Shown: positions 51,406 to 59,934 of the stretch, in pieces
How the letters are laid out: the number at the start of each line of letters is the position of its first letter
Position numbering within the stretch: position 1 is the first letter of the stretch
NCBI GenBank assembly: GCA_965220265.1
Contig: CBDCPM010000004.1
Location: forward strand, 3,720,001 to 3,784,000
DNA length: 64,000 nucleotides
Direction of reading: 5' to 3'
DNA from: Bin87 sp965220265
GTDB taxonomy: Bacteria > Chloroflexota > Dehalococcoidia > Lucifugimonadales > UBA3495
The notes under the pieces: generated by a model
Told to the model about the DNA's origin: nothing
Databases searched by the model: none
Seen by the model: only the letters and a program-made list of their open reading frames with translations
Program-made: the position numbers and the translations under genes

Positions 51406-52968
51406 ATGCCACCCCGAACGCGTCAAGTTGCTACTGTTGCCGCCAAGTCGTCATCGCCCAAGCGGTCAACACGCCGAGCTAAAACTGTGGCGGCACCAAC
51501 GCATCCCTATCTGTCCGGCAACGCGCTGGTGTGCGGGGACAATCTGGACATCCTGAAAGAGTTGCCGGATGAGTGCGTGGACTTGATTTACCTTGACCCG
51601 CCGTTCAACAGCAATCAGAACTACGTTGCGGCCTTTGGGGACAAGGGCAGGGTGGAGGCGCAACTGCGCGACATCTGGCGGTGGACGGTTGAGACGGAGA
51701 ACGCCTATCAGCGTATGGCTAACGGCAAGACGCTGGACGCCATCAACGCGGTTCGGTTGGTGCGCGGCGAGACTTCTCCGATGGCGGCTTACGCGGTGTT
51801 TATGGCGCGGCGGTTGGAGGAGATGCGGCGGGTGATGAAGAAGACCGCCAGCATTTATTTACATTGCGACCCCAACGCCAATTGGCTTCTGCGGGTGTTG
51901 ATGGACGCAGTCTTTGGTGCGGGTCAATTCAAGAACGAAATCATCTGGCACTACTACAACAAAATGCACGACCGGCGCAAACGACTTTATCCAGCGGCCA
52001 CAGATACCATCTTCTTTTACGTCAAGGACGCGAAATCCAAGTTTGCGTTCCAACAACTCACGGAACTGCGTGACGAACCGGTCCGCCAATTGGTGCGCCG
52101 CAAGGTGAATGGGCGGATGGTGAACGCTCGTGACGAAGACGGCAACGTGATGTACCAAACCAAGACCGACCGCACGTTGTCTAATGTGTGGGATATACCG
52201 ATGCTGCAACCGGCGGCGAAAGAGCGATTGGGTTATCCGACCCAAAAGCCGCTACTACTGTTGGAGCGTATCATCACGGCGTCTTCTGCCGAAGGAGAGG
52301 TAATCCTTGACCCGTTCTGCGGTTGCGGGACTGCGGCGGACGCGGCGGCGAAGTTGGGCAGGGGATACTTGGGCATAGACGTGAGCGCCATCGCGGTGCG
52401 GGTAATGGAGCAACGGTTGGCATCGCGTGGCGGCAAGGCAATGCCGACGGTCTACAAGATGGATTGGGATGATTACGAGTGGGACGCGTTTGAGCGGCGT
52501 GCTTTAACGAGCGAGGCGGACGCGGAAGATGGGTTGCCGGGTTGGGCGTGGGCGGAGGATAAGGTAGCGGGACTGCTCAATGCCGTGCCAAACGCAAAGA
52601 AGATAGGCGACGGCGGTGTGGACGCTCGGTATTACACGGAAGCGGGGGAAGTGATCCCGATACAGGTGAAGATGCACCAGGGGCAGATCGGCCGGCCCGA
52701 CATGCAGAAGTTGTTGGGAGTGCAAACCGAATGGAGAAACAAGAAGGTGAAATCGCCGATGTCGCTGATGGTGACGCTGTACCCGCCGAATGAGCCGTTG
52801 CGGTTGTACGCAGCCCAACAAGGACGGGTGACGTTGCGCGGTGAGGCGTATCCGAAGATGCAGGTGTTGAGCGTACAGGAAATGTTGACGAAGGAGGCGC
52901 GACCGAAGTTGCCGCCGGTTGACCCGCGTTATTTCGTGGGAGACACGCAGACCCGCTTGGCGGTATGA
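51406..52968 (+). CDS. Transposon cargo: DNA methyltransferase-endonuclease fusion
   Basis: 520 residues. The N-terminal tail is basic and low-complexity (AAKSSSPKRSTRRAKT). A beta-class methyltransferase follows: DPPF in DLIYLDPPFNSNQNYVAAF (about residues 63-81), the EMRRVMKKTASIYLHCD region, and the SAM-binding DPFCGCGTAADAAAKLGRGY near 303. The C-terminal third has an Mrr-like nuclease core with the D and QxK motif in GDGGVDARYYTEAG and PIQVKMHQGQIG near 405-430. One polypeptide thus carries both modification and restriction. The start is ATG 51406 with AAAAGGGGA upstream. Recognition sequence unknown. Confidence 0.88.
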   Translation: MPPRTRQVATVAAKSSSPKRSTRRAKTVAAPTHPYLSGNALVCGDNLDILKELPDECVDLIYLDPPFNSNQNYVAAFGDKGRVEAQLRDIWRWTVETENAYQRMANGKTLDAINAVRLVRGETSPMAAYAVFMARRLEEMRRVMKKTASIYLHCDPNANWLLRVLMDAVFGAGQFKNEIIWHYYNKMHDRRKRLYPAATDTIFFYVKDAKSKFAFQQLTELRDEPVRQLVRRKVNGRMVNARDEDGNVMYQTKTDRTLSNVWDIPMLQPAAKERLGYPTQKPLLLLERIITASSAEGEVILDPFCGCGTAADAAAKLGRGYLGIDVSAIAVRVMEQRLASRGGKAMPTVYKMDWDDYEWDAFERRALTSEADAEDGLPGWAWAEDKVAGLLNAVPNAKKIGDGGVDARYYTEAGEVIPIQVKMHQGQIGRPDMQKLLGVQTEWRNKKVKSPMSLMVTLYPPNEPLRLYAAQQGRVTLRGEAYPKMQVLSVQEMLTKEARPKLPPVDPRYFVGDTQTRLAV

Positions 52969-52989
52969 CGAGGTTGGAGAGGGGGCACG

Positions 52990-53232
52990 ATGTTCATTGA
53001 CGCTGAATTGATAGCGGCGCTGATTGCGTTGACGGGATTGGCGGTCACCGGTGTCTATGCGTTTGCCAAGCTCGGCAACCGGGTTGATAATTTGGAGCGT
53101 GAAGTGAAGGGATTGCGGCAGGAAGTGAAGGAACTGCGTGAGTTGGTATTGATGGCGTTATACGGACGCGGTGCGCTGCCGCCGCATTTGCCCGTAGTGC
53201 TGCCGGAACCAGAAGGGGCAACCGATGGCTGA
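52990..53232 (+). CDS. Transposon cargo: small membrane-anchored coiled-coil protein
   Basis: 80 residues with an N-terminal membrane helix (LIAALIALTGLAVTGVYAFA) and a heptad-like coiled coil (NRVDNLEREVKGLRQEVKEL), then a proline-rich tail. It lies 21 bp after the fusion enzyme gene and overlaps the transposase start by 8 bp, so it is translationally linked to both. Role unknown. Confidence 0.72.
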   Translation: MFIDAELIAALIALTGLAVTGVYAFAKLGNRVDNLEREVKGLRQEVKELRELVLMALYGRGALPPHLPVVLPEPEGATDG

Positions 53233-54397
53233 ATTCGTCAAGACCGAGACCGTCACCGTCAACTGTCCGTACTGCGACGACATCCGGGTGGTTAAGAACG
53301 GGAAACAGGCGGGCAAGCAACGCTACCGCTGCAAGGGGTGTGGCAAGCAATTCAACGACAGTGGTGCGGTTCACGGCCACCGAGTGCCGGCCAATCAGGT
53401 CGGAGCCGCGATTGATATGTACTACTCCGGGATGTCATACAAGCAGATTGCGGAAATGATGGCAAAGACGTTTGACATTCCCGAACCGTCCAAAGGGGCG
53501 ATCTACGAGTGGGTGGTGGACTACACGGATGCGGCAGTCGAGGAGATGAGCCAGCATCCGGCGCACACGGGCCGGAGTTGGGTTGCCGACGAGATGCAGG
53601 TCAAGGTCGGTGGTGAGCAGTTATGGAACTGGAACGTCATGGACAGCGAAACCCGCTACGTTCTGGCGTCGCACCTGTCGCCCAACAGGGACAAGCGGGC
53701 AGCGGTGGCCGTGATGCGAAAGGCGGCAGAGGCCGCCGCCGAACCGCCCAAGACCATCAAGACCGACAAGTTGGCTTCGTACACGCAGGCCATCAAGGAC
53801 GTGTTCCCGGAGACGGTGCACATCCAATCGCAGGGCATACGGTCGTTCACTAACAACAACCGCTCGGAGCGGTTGCAAGGCACATTCCGGCAACGCGCAA
53901 AGACGTTGCGCGGATTGGAGAACATCGAGACCGGGCAGCGGTATCTTGACGGGTGGGTGATCGACTACAACCTGTTCCGCGAGCACGAGTCGCTCGACTA
54001 CAAGACGCCGGGCGAAAAGGCAAAGGTCAAGCCGCCGTTCAGCGAATGGGAAGATGTGGTGAAAGCGTCGTCGCCGGACGACCAACCCAGGGTGCGGAAT
54101 CTGCGCGAAACGCGAGCGCGATTGGCGGACGCTGAAATGCCGGAGTTGAAGGAACGACCGGGCGTGAAGTTTATCGGCTTCAAGGAACCGAAGCGGAGGG
54201 CGCCCCGTTCCCCTTTAGTCAGGACGCCGGCGCGTAAGGTATCCCCGCCTGCGGGCAAGGGTGGAACCGCAAAGGTTACGGCGATTGCGGCGAAACCGAA
54301 GGCCAATAGTAGTGCGAAAACTGGCCGCAAACAGCAGGCACACACCTATGCCAAAACACGACGGGCGGTGCAGAAGGCGCAGCGTCATGGCCGGTGA
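53225..54397 (+). CDS. Zinc-ribbon DDE transposase (IS1/IS6-like)
   Basis: 390 residues. The N-terminal zinc ribbon CPYCDDIRVVKNGKQAGKQR continues to CKGCGKQF; a helix-turn-helix-like KQIAEMMAKTF segment follows. DDE residues: D in SWVADEMQVKVGG near 121, D in KTIKTDKLASYTQ near 178, E in NNRSERLQGTFRQRAKTLRG near 213. The tail is long and basic with AT-hook-like PAR/KPK segments, which is unusual for the family. It recognises the 19-bp ends of the 50820-54429 element. Confidence 0.9.
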   Translation: MAEFVKTETVTVNCPYCDDIRVVKNGKQAGKQRYRCKGCGKQFNDSGAVHGHRVPANQVGAAIDMYYSGMSYKQIAEMMAKTFDIPEPSKGAIYEWVVDYTDAAVEEMSQHPAHTGRSWVADEMQVKVGGEQLWNWNVMDSETRYVLASHLSPNRDKRAAVAVMRKAAEAAAEPPKTIKTDKLASYTQAIKDVFPETVHIQSQGIRSFTNNNRSERLQGTFRQRAKTLRGLENIETGQRYLDGWVIDYNLFREHESLDYKTPGEKAKVKPPFSEWEDVVKASSPDDQPRVRNLRETRARLADAEMPELKERPGVKFIGFKEPKRRAPRSPLVRTPARKVSPPAGKGGTAKVTAIAAKPKANSSAKTGRKQQAHTYAKTRRAVQKAQRHGR

Positions 54398-54410
54398 TTT
54401 CAGCCATCAT

Positions 54411-54429
54411 CTACAACTGAACGGAACCG
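54411..54429. repeat. Right terminal inverted repeat of the transposon
   Basis: CTACAACTGAACGGAACCG, followed by target copy GTGCATC at 54430-54436. Confidence 0.97.
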
Positions 54430-57032
54430 GTGCATCCCAAGGCGCTCATCGCCGACCTGATGCGGCAGTCCCAAAAGGGCCGGCAGGATGCGGGCGTGCA
54501 GCTGGACATGTTCGCCGACTTCAACGGCCTGCCCGAGGGCGCCGACCGCACCGACTTCTACCAGCACGACGGCTACTGGTCCAACCGCATGATCCTGGGC
54601 GACAGCCTGCAGGTGATGGCGTCGCTGGCCGAGCGGGAGGGCCTGCAGGGAAAGGTCCAGTGCATCTACATCGACCCGCCCTACGGCATCCGGTTCAACT
54701 CCAACTTCCAGTGGTCCACCACCAGCCGCGACGTGCGCGACGGCAACGCGGCCCACATCACCCGGGAACCGGAGCAGGTCAAGGCCTTTCGCGATACCTG
54801 GCGCGACGGCATCCACTCCTATCTATCATATTTGCGTGATCGTCTCACGCTGGCCCGCGATCTCTTGGCCGAGTCCGGCTCCGTGTTCGTGCAGATTGGC
54901 GACGAGAATGTTCATAGGGTGAGGGCGGTGATGGATGAGGTGTTTGGAGAGGATAATTTTGTCAGTCAAATTCTTTACCGCCGAGGTGGATTTCAGACCG
55001 GTAGATCAATCGCAAACACATTCGATTACATTCTTTGGTTTGCGAAACACCACGACGCCGTGAAAGTTCGCCCAACCTATGTTCGAATTCAGACCGATGG
55101 TTGGTATCCAAATGCAGACCATTGGGTTGAATTCAATGATGGAAATCGTACCGTTTGGGACCCGGCAAAAGAGGTCCCATTTGGAACCAAATTACACAGC
55201 GACAGATCATGCTTCTCAGCAACCGGAGGAGAATCTAGTTCATTTGCAGTGGAACTCCATGGAAAGCTTGTTGGCCCCCCTTCCGGTCGAGGGTGGTCAA
55301 CTAATCGACAAGGCGTCCACCGGTTGCTAGCAGCGAATCGAATCATGCTGAAAGGGAACCGTCCTCGGTTTAAGCCTTACTACGACGATTTTCCCGTCAG
55401 AAGAATTACGAACGGTTGGATGGACACTGTGAGAGGCGGATTCACGGGTGGTGGCGAGGATTCAAAGGTTTACGTCGTTCAAACTGGTACCAGGATCATT
55501 CAGCGCTGCATCCTGATGACCACCGATCCGGGAGACTTGGTGCTGGATCCCACCTGCGGCTCTGGCACCACCGCCTACGTGGCGGAGCAGTGGGGCCGGA
55601 GGTGGATCACCATCGACACCTCCCGGGTCGCCCTGGCGCTGGCCCGCGCCCGCATCATGGGCGCCCGCTACCCCTACTACATCCTGGCGGACAGCCGGGA
55701 CGGGCAGGTCAAAGAGGCCGAGCTTTCCCGCCGCGACCCGTCGCAGATGCCCACCTACGGCAACGTCCGCCAGGGTTTCGTGTACGAGCGCGTGCCCCAC
55801 ATCACCCTGCGGGACATCGCAAACAACGCCGAGATCGACGTCATCTGGGACAACTACCAGCAGGATATGGAGCGCGTCCGCACGGCGCTGAACCGCCGGC
55901 TGGATGAGCAGTGGGAGGAGTGGGAGATCCCCCGGGACTCCGATGAGTCCTGGTCTGCCGCGGCACGGGAAGCGCACGCCCACTGGTGGGAACTGCGCAT
56001 CGCCCGCCAGCAGGAGATCGACGCGTCCATCGCCGCCCACGCCGAGTACGAGTACCTGTACGACAAGCCCCACGAGGACCGCAGCAAGGTGCGGGTCGCC
56101 GGCCCCTTCACCGTGGAGAGCATCTCGCCCCACCGGGTGCTGGGCGTGGACGAGAACGGCGACGTGCTCGACGGCGTAGCCGAACCGCGCAACGGGTATT
56201 CCACCGGTTACGACTTCGGCGCCATCATCCTGGACAACCTGAGACGGTCGGGCGTGCAGCAGGCCCACAAGGAGGACCGGATCAACTTCACGTCGCTGAT
56301 GCCGTGGCCGGGCCGGCTGGTGTGCGCGGAGGGCAAGTACGTCGAGGGAGCCACTTCCCCGTCCATCCTGAGCTCGTCGAAGGATGACGATGACGACGCC
56401 ATGGCCGGGCCGGAGAAGCGCGCCGGCATCTTCGTCGGCCCCGAGTTCGGCACCGTGTCCCGTCCCGACCTGGTGGAGGCGGCGCGGGAGGCCGCCGAGT
56501 GCGGGTTCGACGTGCTCATCGCCTGCGCCTTCAACTACGACGCCCACACCACCGAGTTCGAGAGCCTGGGGCGGGTGCCGGTATTGAAGGCCCGCATGAA
56601 CGCCGACCTGCACATGGCCGGCGAGCTGAAGAACACCGGCAACGGCAATCTATTTGTCATCTTCGGCGAGCCCGACATCGACATCTGGAGGCCGACGACG
56701 ACCAGATCCAGGTGCGGGTCAACGGCGTGGACGTATTCCATCCCAACACCGGCGAGGTGCGCAGCGACGGGCCGGAGGGCATCGCCTGCTGGTTCATCGA
56801 CACCGACTACAACCAGGAGAGCTTCTTCGTCCGCCACGCCTACTTCCTGGGCGCCAGCGACCCGTACCGCTCCCTCAAAACCACCCTGAAAGCCGAGATC
56901 GACGCCGACGCCTGGGCCACCCTCAACAGCGACACCTCGCGCCCGTTCCCCAAACCGGAAACCGGCCGCATCGCCGTCAAGGTAATCAACCACCTGGGCG
57001 ACGAAGTGATGAAGGTGTTTCGGGTGGGGTGA
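54430..57032 (+). pseudogene. 3' part of the mod (DNA methyltransferase) gene, also frameshifted
   Basis: Continuation of the gene begun at 50555. HPKALIADLMRQSQKGRQDA leads into the catalytic DPPY motif (CIYIDPPYGIRFNSNFQW, about 80 codons in) and the SAM motif DPTCGSGTTAYVAEQWGRRW near 55545. The C-terminal specificity and helical parts run to NGNLFVIFGEPDIDI near 56690; there the frame must shift to continue as DDQIQVRVNGVDVFHPNTGE and end RIAVKVINHLGDEVMKVFRV at 57032. So besides the transposon there is an indel near 56690. The intact enzyme would be about 950 residues and partner of the res gene. Confidence 0.88.
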
Positions 57033-57096
57033 GTGGGCTTGATTTGGCGCGACCAGCAGCGTTTGATGGTTTGGCGGGCTGAGCTCAAATACGCTC

Positions 57097-59166
57097 ATGC
57101 AGTTCCGGATCGCCGATACGTTCACCGCCAGCCTCGGCCGGCTGTCCAACGAGCAGCAGAGGGCGGCCAAGACCTCCGCCTTTGACCTGCAAACCAACCC
57201 TTCCCAGCCGGGCCTGGGTGTTCACAAGCTGACCAATACCAGGGATCCCAATTTCTGGTCGGCCCGGGTCAACCTCGACCTGCGCATCATCTTCCACCGC
57301 GCCGGCGAGGACGTCGCTCTCTGCTATGTTGGGCGCCACGACGACGCCTACCACTGGGCGGAACGCCGCAAGCTGGAGACCCACCCCACCACCGGCGCGG
57401 CCCAACTGGTCGAACTGCGCGAGGTGGTGCAAGAAATCGCGGTGCCCGTGTACGTGGAAACTCCGGTTGCGCCGTCGCCCAGGCCGCCACTGTTCGCCCA
57501 CATTCCCGACGATCAGTTGCTGGGCTACGGCGTCCCCGCGGAGTGGCTCGACGATGTGAGATTGGCGAACGAAGACAGCGTGCTGGATCTGGCGGACCAC
57601 CTGCCCACCGAGGCTGCGGAAGCGCTGCTGGAATTGGCCGTGGGCAAGTACCCACAGCCGTCCCTGCCCGCCCCATCGGGCGCGGATCCCTTCGACCATC
57701 CCGACGCGCTACGCCGTTTCCGCGTGATGCTCAACGTCGAGGAACTGGCCGCCGCACTGGAATACCCCTGGGAGAAGTGGACGATATTTCTCCACCCCGA
57801 GCAACAGGCGATGGTGGAACGCCACTACAACGGGCCGGCGCGAGTATCCGGCTCTGCGGGCACCGGCAAGACCGTGGTGGCGCTGCATCGGACGGCGCAC
57901 CTGGCCATTGCCGACCCGTCCGCCCGCGTGCTGCTCACCACGTTCTCGGACGCATTGGCGCGCCTGTTGCGGACCAAGCTGGCACTGCTGACCAACCACG
58001 ACCACACAATCCTTACCCGTATCACGGTGGCGTCGTTGGACAGCGTCGCGCTGGACGTTTTCGGCGAGCGGTTCGGCATACCCACGCTGGCAGATCGACC
58101 GGATATTGAACGACTCATCGAGGGAGCCGTGGAGTGGCGCGGCAGCAGCAGCTCCCCATCTTTTCTGTACACGGAGTGGGAGCGAGTGGTTGACGGCTGG
58201 CAGTTGGACACGTGGGATGATTACCGCAGCATCCGGCGGGCCGGACGCCACCGCCGGCTTTCGGAATCGCAGCGTGAGACGCTGTGGCCGGTATTCGAAT
58301 GGGTCAAGTCGGGATTGCGGAAGGAGGATTTAACCACCCTGGCCGAAGTGTTCGGGCGGTTGACGGCCGGGTTGGGGGAAACGGGCGAGCGACGTTTCGA
58401 CTACGTCGTGGTGGACGAAGTCCAGGATGTCAGCGTGCCACAGTTGCGGTTCCTCGGGGTACTGGCCGGCGGTAGGGAGAATGGGCTGTTTTTCGCCGGT
58501 GACCTGGGCCAGCGCATCTTCCAGCAGCCCTTCTCGTGGCGAGAGCTGGGCATCGACATCCGTGGCCGCTCCCAGACGCTGCGCGTCAACTACCGGACGT
58601 CGCATCAGATCAGGGTGCAGGCAGACCGCCTGCTGGATCCAGAGATTGCAGATGCCGACGGAAACCTTGAAGAGCGCAGCGGCACGATATCGGTGTTCAA
58701 TGGGCCGATGCCCACGGTGAAGGTGCTGGACGATGAAGAAGGCGAGACTCGAGCCGTGGCCGAATGGCTCAAGCAAGTCCTCTCGAATGGCCTGCAGCCG
58801 GGTGAGGTCGGGGTCTTCGTCCGCTCCGGGGACCAGATGGACAGGGCGAAGGCGGTTGCCGTGTACGCGGGGTTGCCTGTTGCCATCCTCGACGAGACCG
58901 GAGAGGCCATTGATGGCTGTGTCACCGTGGGCACCATGCACCTGGCCAAGGGCCTGGAGTTCCGCGCCGTTGCCGTCATGGCGTGCGATGCGGAGGTCAT
59001 CCCGCTCCAGTCCCGCGTCGAGGAGATAACCGACGAGGCGGACTTGGACGAGGTCTACAACACCGAACGCAACCTGCTTTACGTAGCTTGCACCAGGGCG
59101 AGGGATCGGCTGTTGGTCAGCGGTGTCAAGCCAGCGTCCGAGTTCCTGGACGACCTGCGCGGCTGA
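57097..59166 (+). CDS. RelE-like domain fused to a UvrD-type helicase
   Basis: 689 residues. Residues 1-95 resemble a RelE/ParE-type toxin fold (FTASLGRLSNEQQRAAKTSA, RDPNFWSARVNLDLRIIFHR, YVGRHDDAYHWAERRKLE). An SF1 helicase follows: Walker A VSGSAGTGKTVVALHRTAHL near 250, Walker B DYVVVDEVQDVS near 432, LRVNYRTSHQIR near 490, GTMHLAKGLEFRAVAV near 612 and NLLYVACTRARDRLLV near 657. It follows the mod gene by 64 bp on the same strand and probably belongs to the same defence unit. An N-terminal RelE-like domain could sense or nick nucleic acid; this is inference. Confidence 0.9.
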   Translation: MQFRIADTFTASLGRLSNEQQRAAKTSAFDLQTNPSQPGLGVHKLTNTRDPNFWSARVNLDLRIIFHRAGEDVALCYVGRHDDAYHWAERRKLETHPTTGAAQLVELREVVQEIAVPVYVETPVAPSPRPPLFAHIPDDQLLGYGVPAEWLDDVRLANEDSVLDLADHLPTEAAEALLELAVGKYPQPSLPAPSGADPFDHPDALRRFRVMLNVEELAAALEYPWEKWTIFLHPEQQAMVERHYNGPARVSGSAGTGKTVVALHRTAHLAIADPSARVLLTTFSDALARLLRTKLALLTNHDHTILTRITVASLDSVALDVFGERFGIPTLADRPDIERLIEGAVEWRGSSSSPSFLYTEWERVVDGWQLDTWDDYRSIRRAGRHRRLSESQRETLWPVFEWVKSGLRKEDLTTLAEVFGRLTAGLGETGERRFDYVVVDEVQDVSVPQLRFLGVLAGGRENGLFFAGDLGQRIFQQPFSWRELGIDIRGRSQTLRVNYRTSHQIRVQADRLLDPEIADADGNLEERSGTISVFNGPMPTVKVLDDEEGETRAVAEWLKQVLSNGLQPGEVGVFVRSGDQMDRAKAVAVYAGLPVAILDETGEAIDGCVTVGTMHLAKGLEFRAVAVMACDAEVIPLQSRVEEITDEADLDEVYNTERNLLYVACTRARDRLLVSGVKPASEFLDDLRG

Positions 59167-59280
59167 CCATCCTCCGTCAGGTTCGGCGGCTACAGGCATG
59201 ACATCTGAGGATATGCACATGTTATGATAGCTGACAATGTCAGCCTCCTTTGATAAATGCTGACGGCCAAGGAGTTCTCG

Positions 59281-59601
59281 ATGGTAGAACGCGATCGTTT
59301 CGAAAAACAATTGGGCCCTGGGTGGCTTGCGGCGTACCGATACGCCCGGGAGGAGAATGCGACCACAGAAGAGATCTGCGACAAGCTGGTTACTGCGCTA
59401 AGCCGAGTATTGCGCCGAAATGGTGGTGTGCCGAGTCTCGAGGAAATTGTCGGCATCCTGGCCGATGCGCGTGAGGTCGGAGCGATGGCCGCGTTTGACG
59501 CTCTCGACGGCATCGTTCAGGTTGAAGATGGGCATATGCATACAGCTGTCGCCGCAGACGTCGCGAAGTCTCTGATTGTCCAATTGGAAACCGCAGAATA
59601 G
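59281..59601 (+). CDS. Small helical protein preceding a QueC-like gene
   Basis: 106 residues from ATG 59281 (AAGGAG box 6 nt upstream), starting MVERDRFEKQLGPGWLAAYR. It is all helical (EEICDKLVTALSRVLRR, SLEEIVGILADAREVG) with no membrane segment. I do not recognise it. It opens a same-strand group with 59650-59934, the QueC-like gene and the HTH-ImmA gene, with short gaps or overlaps, so the four are probably one operon. Confidence 0.7.
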   Translation: MVERDRFEKQLGPGWLAAYRYAREENATTEEICDKLVTALSRVLRRNGGVPSLEEIVGILADAREVGAMAAFDALDGIVQVEDGHMHTAVAADVAKSLIVQLETAE

Positions 59602-59649
59602 TCCGGGGAAAACTCGAACGTAGGCGATCGTTTGACGGAGGATACGTGC

Positions 59650-59934
59650 TTGGCGTTGGTTGAACGCTACTTTTTCGCCAAAGCGCGGCAGCCATTGCTC
59701 TACGAACAGCGGTTTGCCAACTACGATGAGGTCGCTAACTGGCAAGGGGCTGTAGAGGATGTTCTGCGCCCTCAATTGGTGAAACTAGCCAAGAAACTCA
59801 CGACCAGCCCAGACGGCAAAGGGTTGCGCACGCCCTCACGCCTCACAAAGAAAGAAAGCACCAGCGATTTGCTCAACGAAAACCTTCTCGCTGGACGGTC
59901 ATTGAAGCCGTCTTCCGCAGAGCGCAATCTATGA
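59650..59934 (+). CDS. Small unknown protein overlapping the QueC-like gene
   Basis: 94 residues if started at TTG 59650 (GGAGG box 8 nt upstream); an in-frame TTG at 59632 would add six residues. Basic C-terminal half (RTPSRLTKKESTSDLL). No recognised domain. Its TGA overlaps the ATG of the QueC-like gene by 4 bp (ATGA), which supports it being a real, coupled gene. Confidence 0.6.
   Translation: MALVERYFFAKARQPLLYEQRFANYDEVANWQGAVEDVLRPQLVKLAKKLTTSPDGKGLRTPSRLTKKESTSDLLNENLLAGRSLKPSSAERNL

Larger units (their letters stand above)
50820..54429 (+). mobile_element. 3.6-kb transposon carrying a restriction-modification gene
   Basis: Left end CGGTTCCGTTCAGTTGTAG (50820-50838) is exactly the reverse complement of the right end (54411-54429). 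The flanking GTGCATC at 50813-50819 and 54430-54436 is a perfect 7-bp target duplication. Contents in order: a 94-residue gene on the minus strand, a methyltransferase-endonuclease fusion, an 80-residue membrane/coiled-coil protein, and a zinc-ribbon DDE transposase whose start overlaps the coiled-coil gene. The rightmost end is 32 bp past the transposase stop. It has disrupted the mod gene of the resident system. Intact ends and target duplication suggest a recent insertion. Confidence 0.95.
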
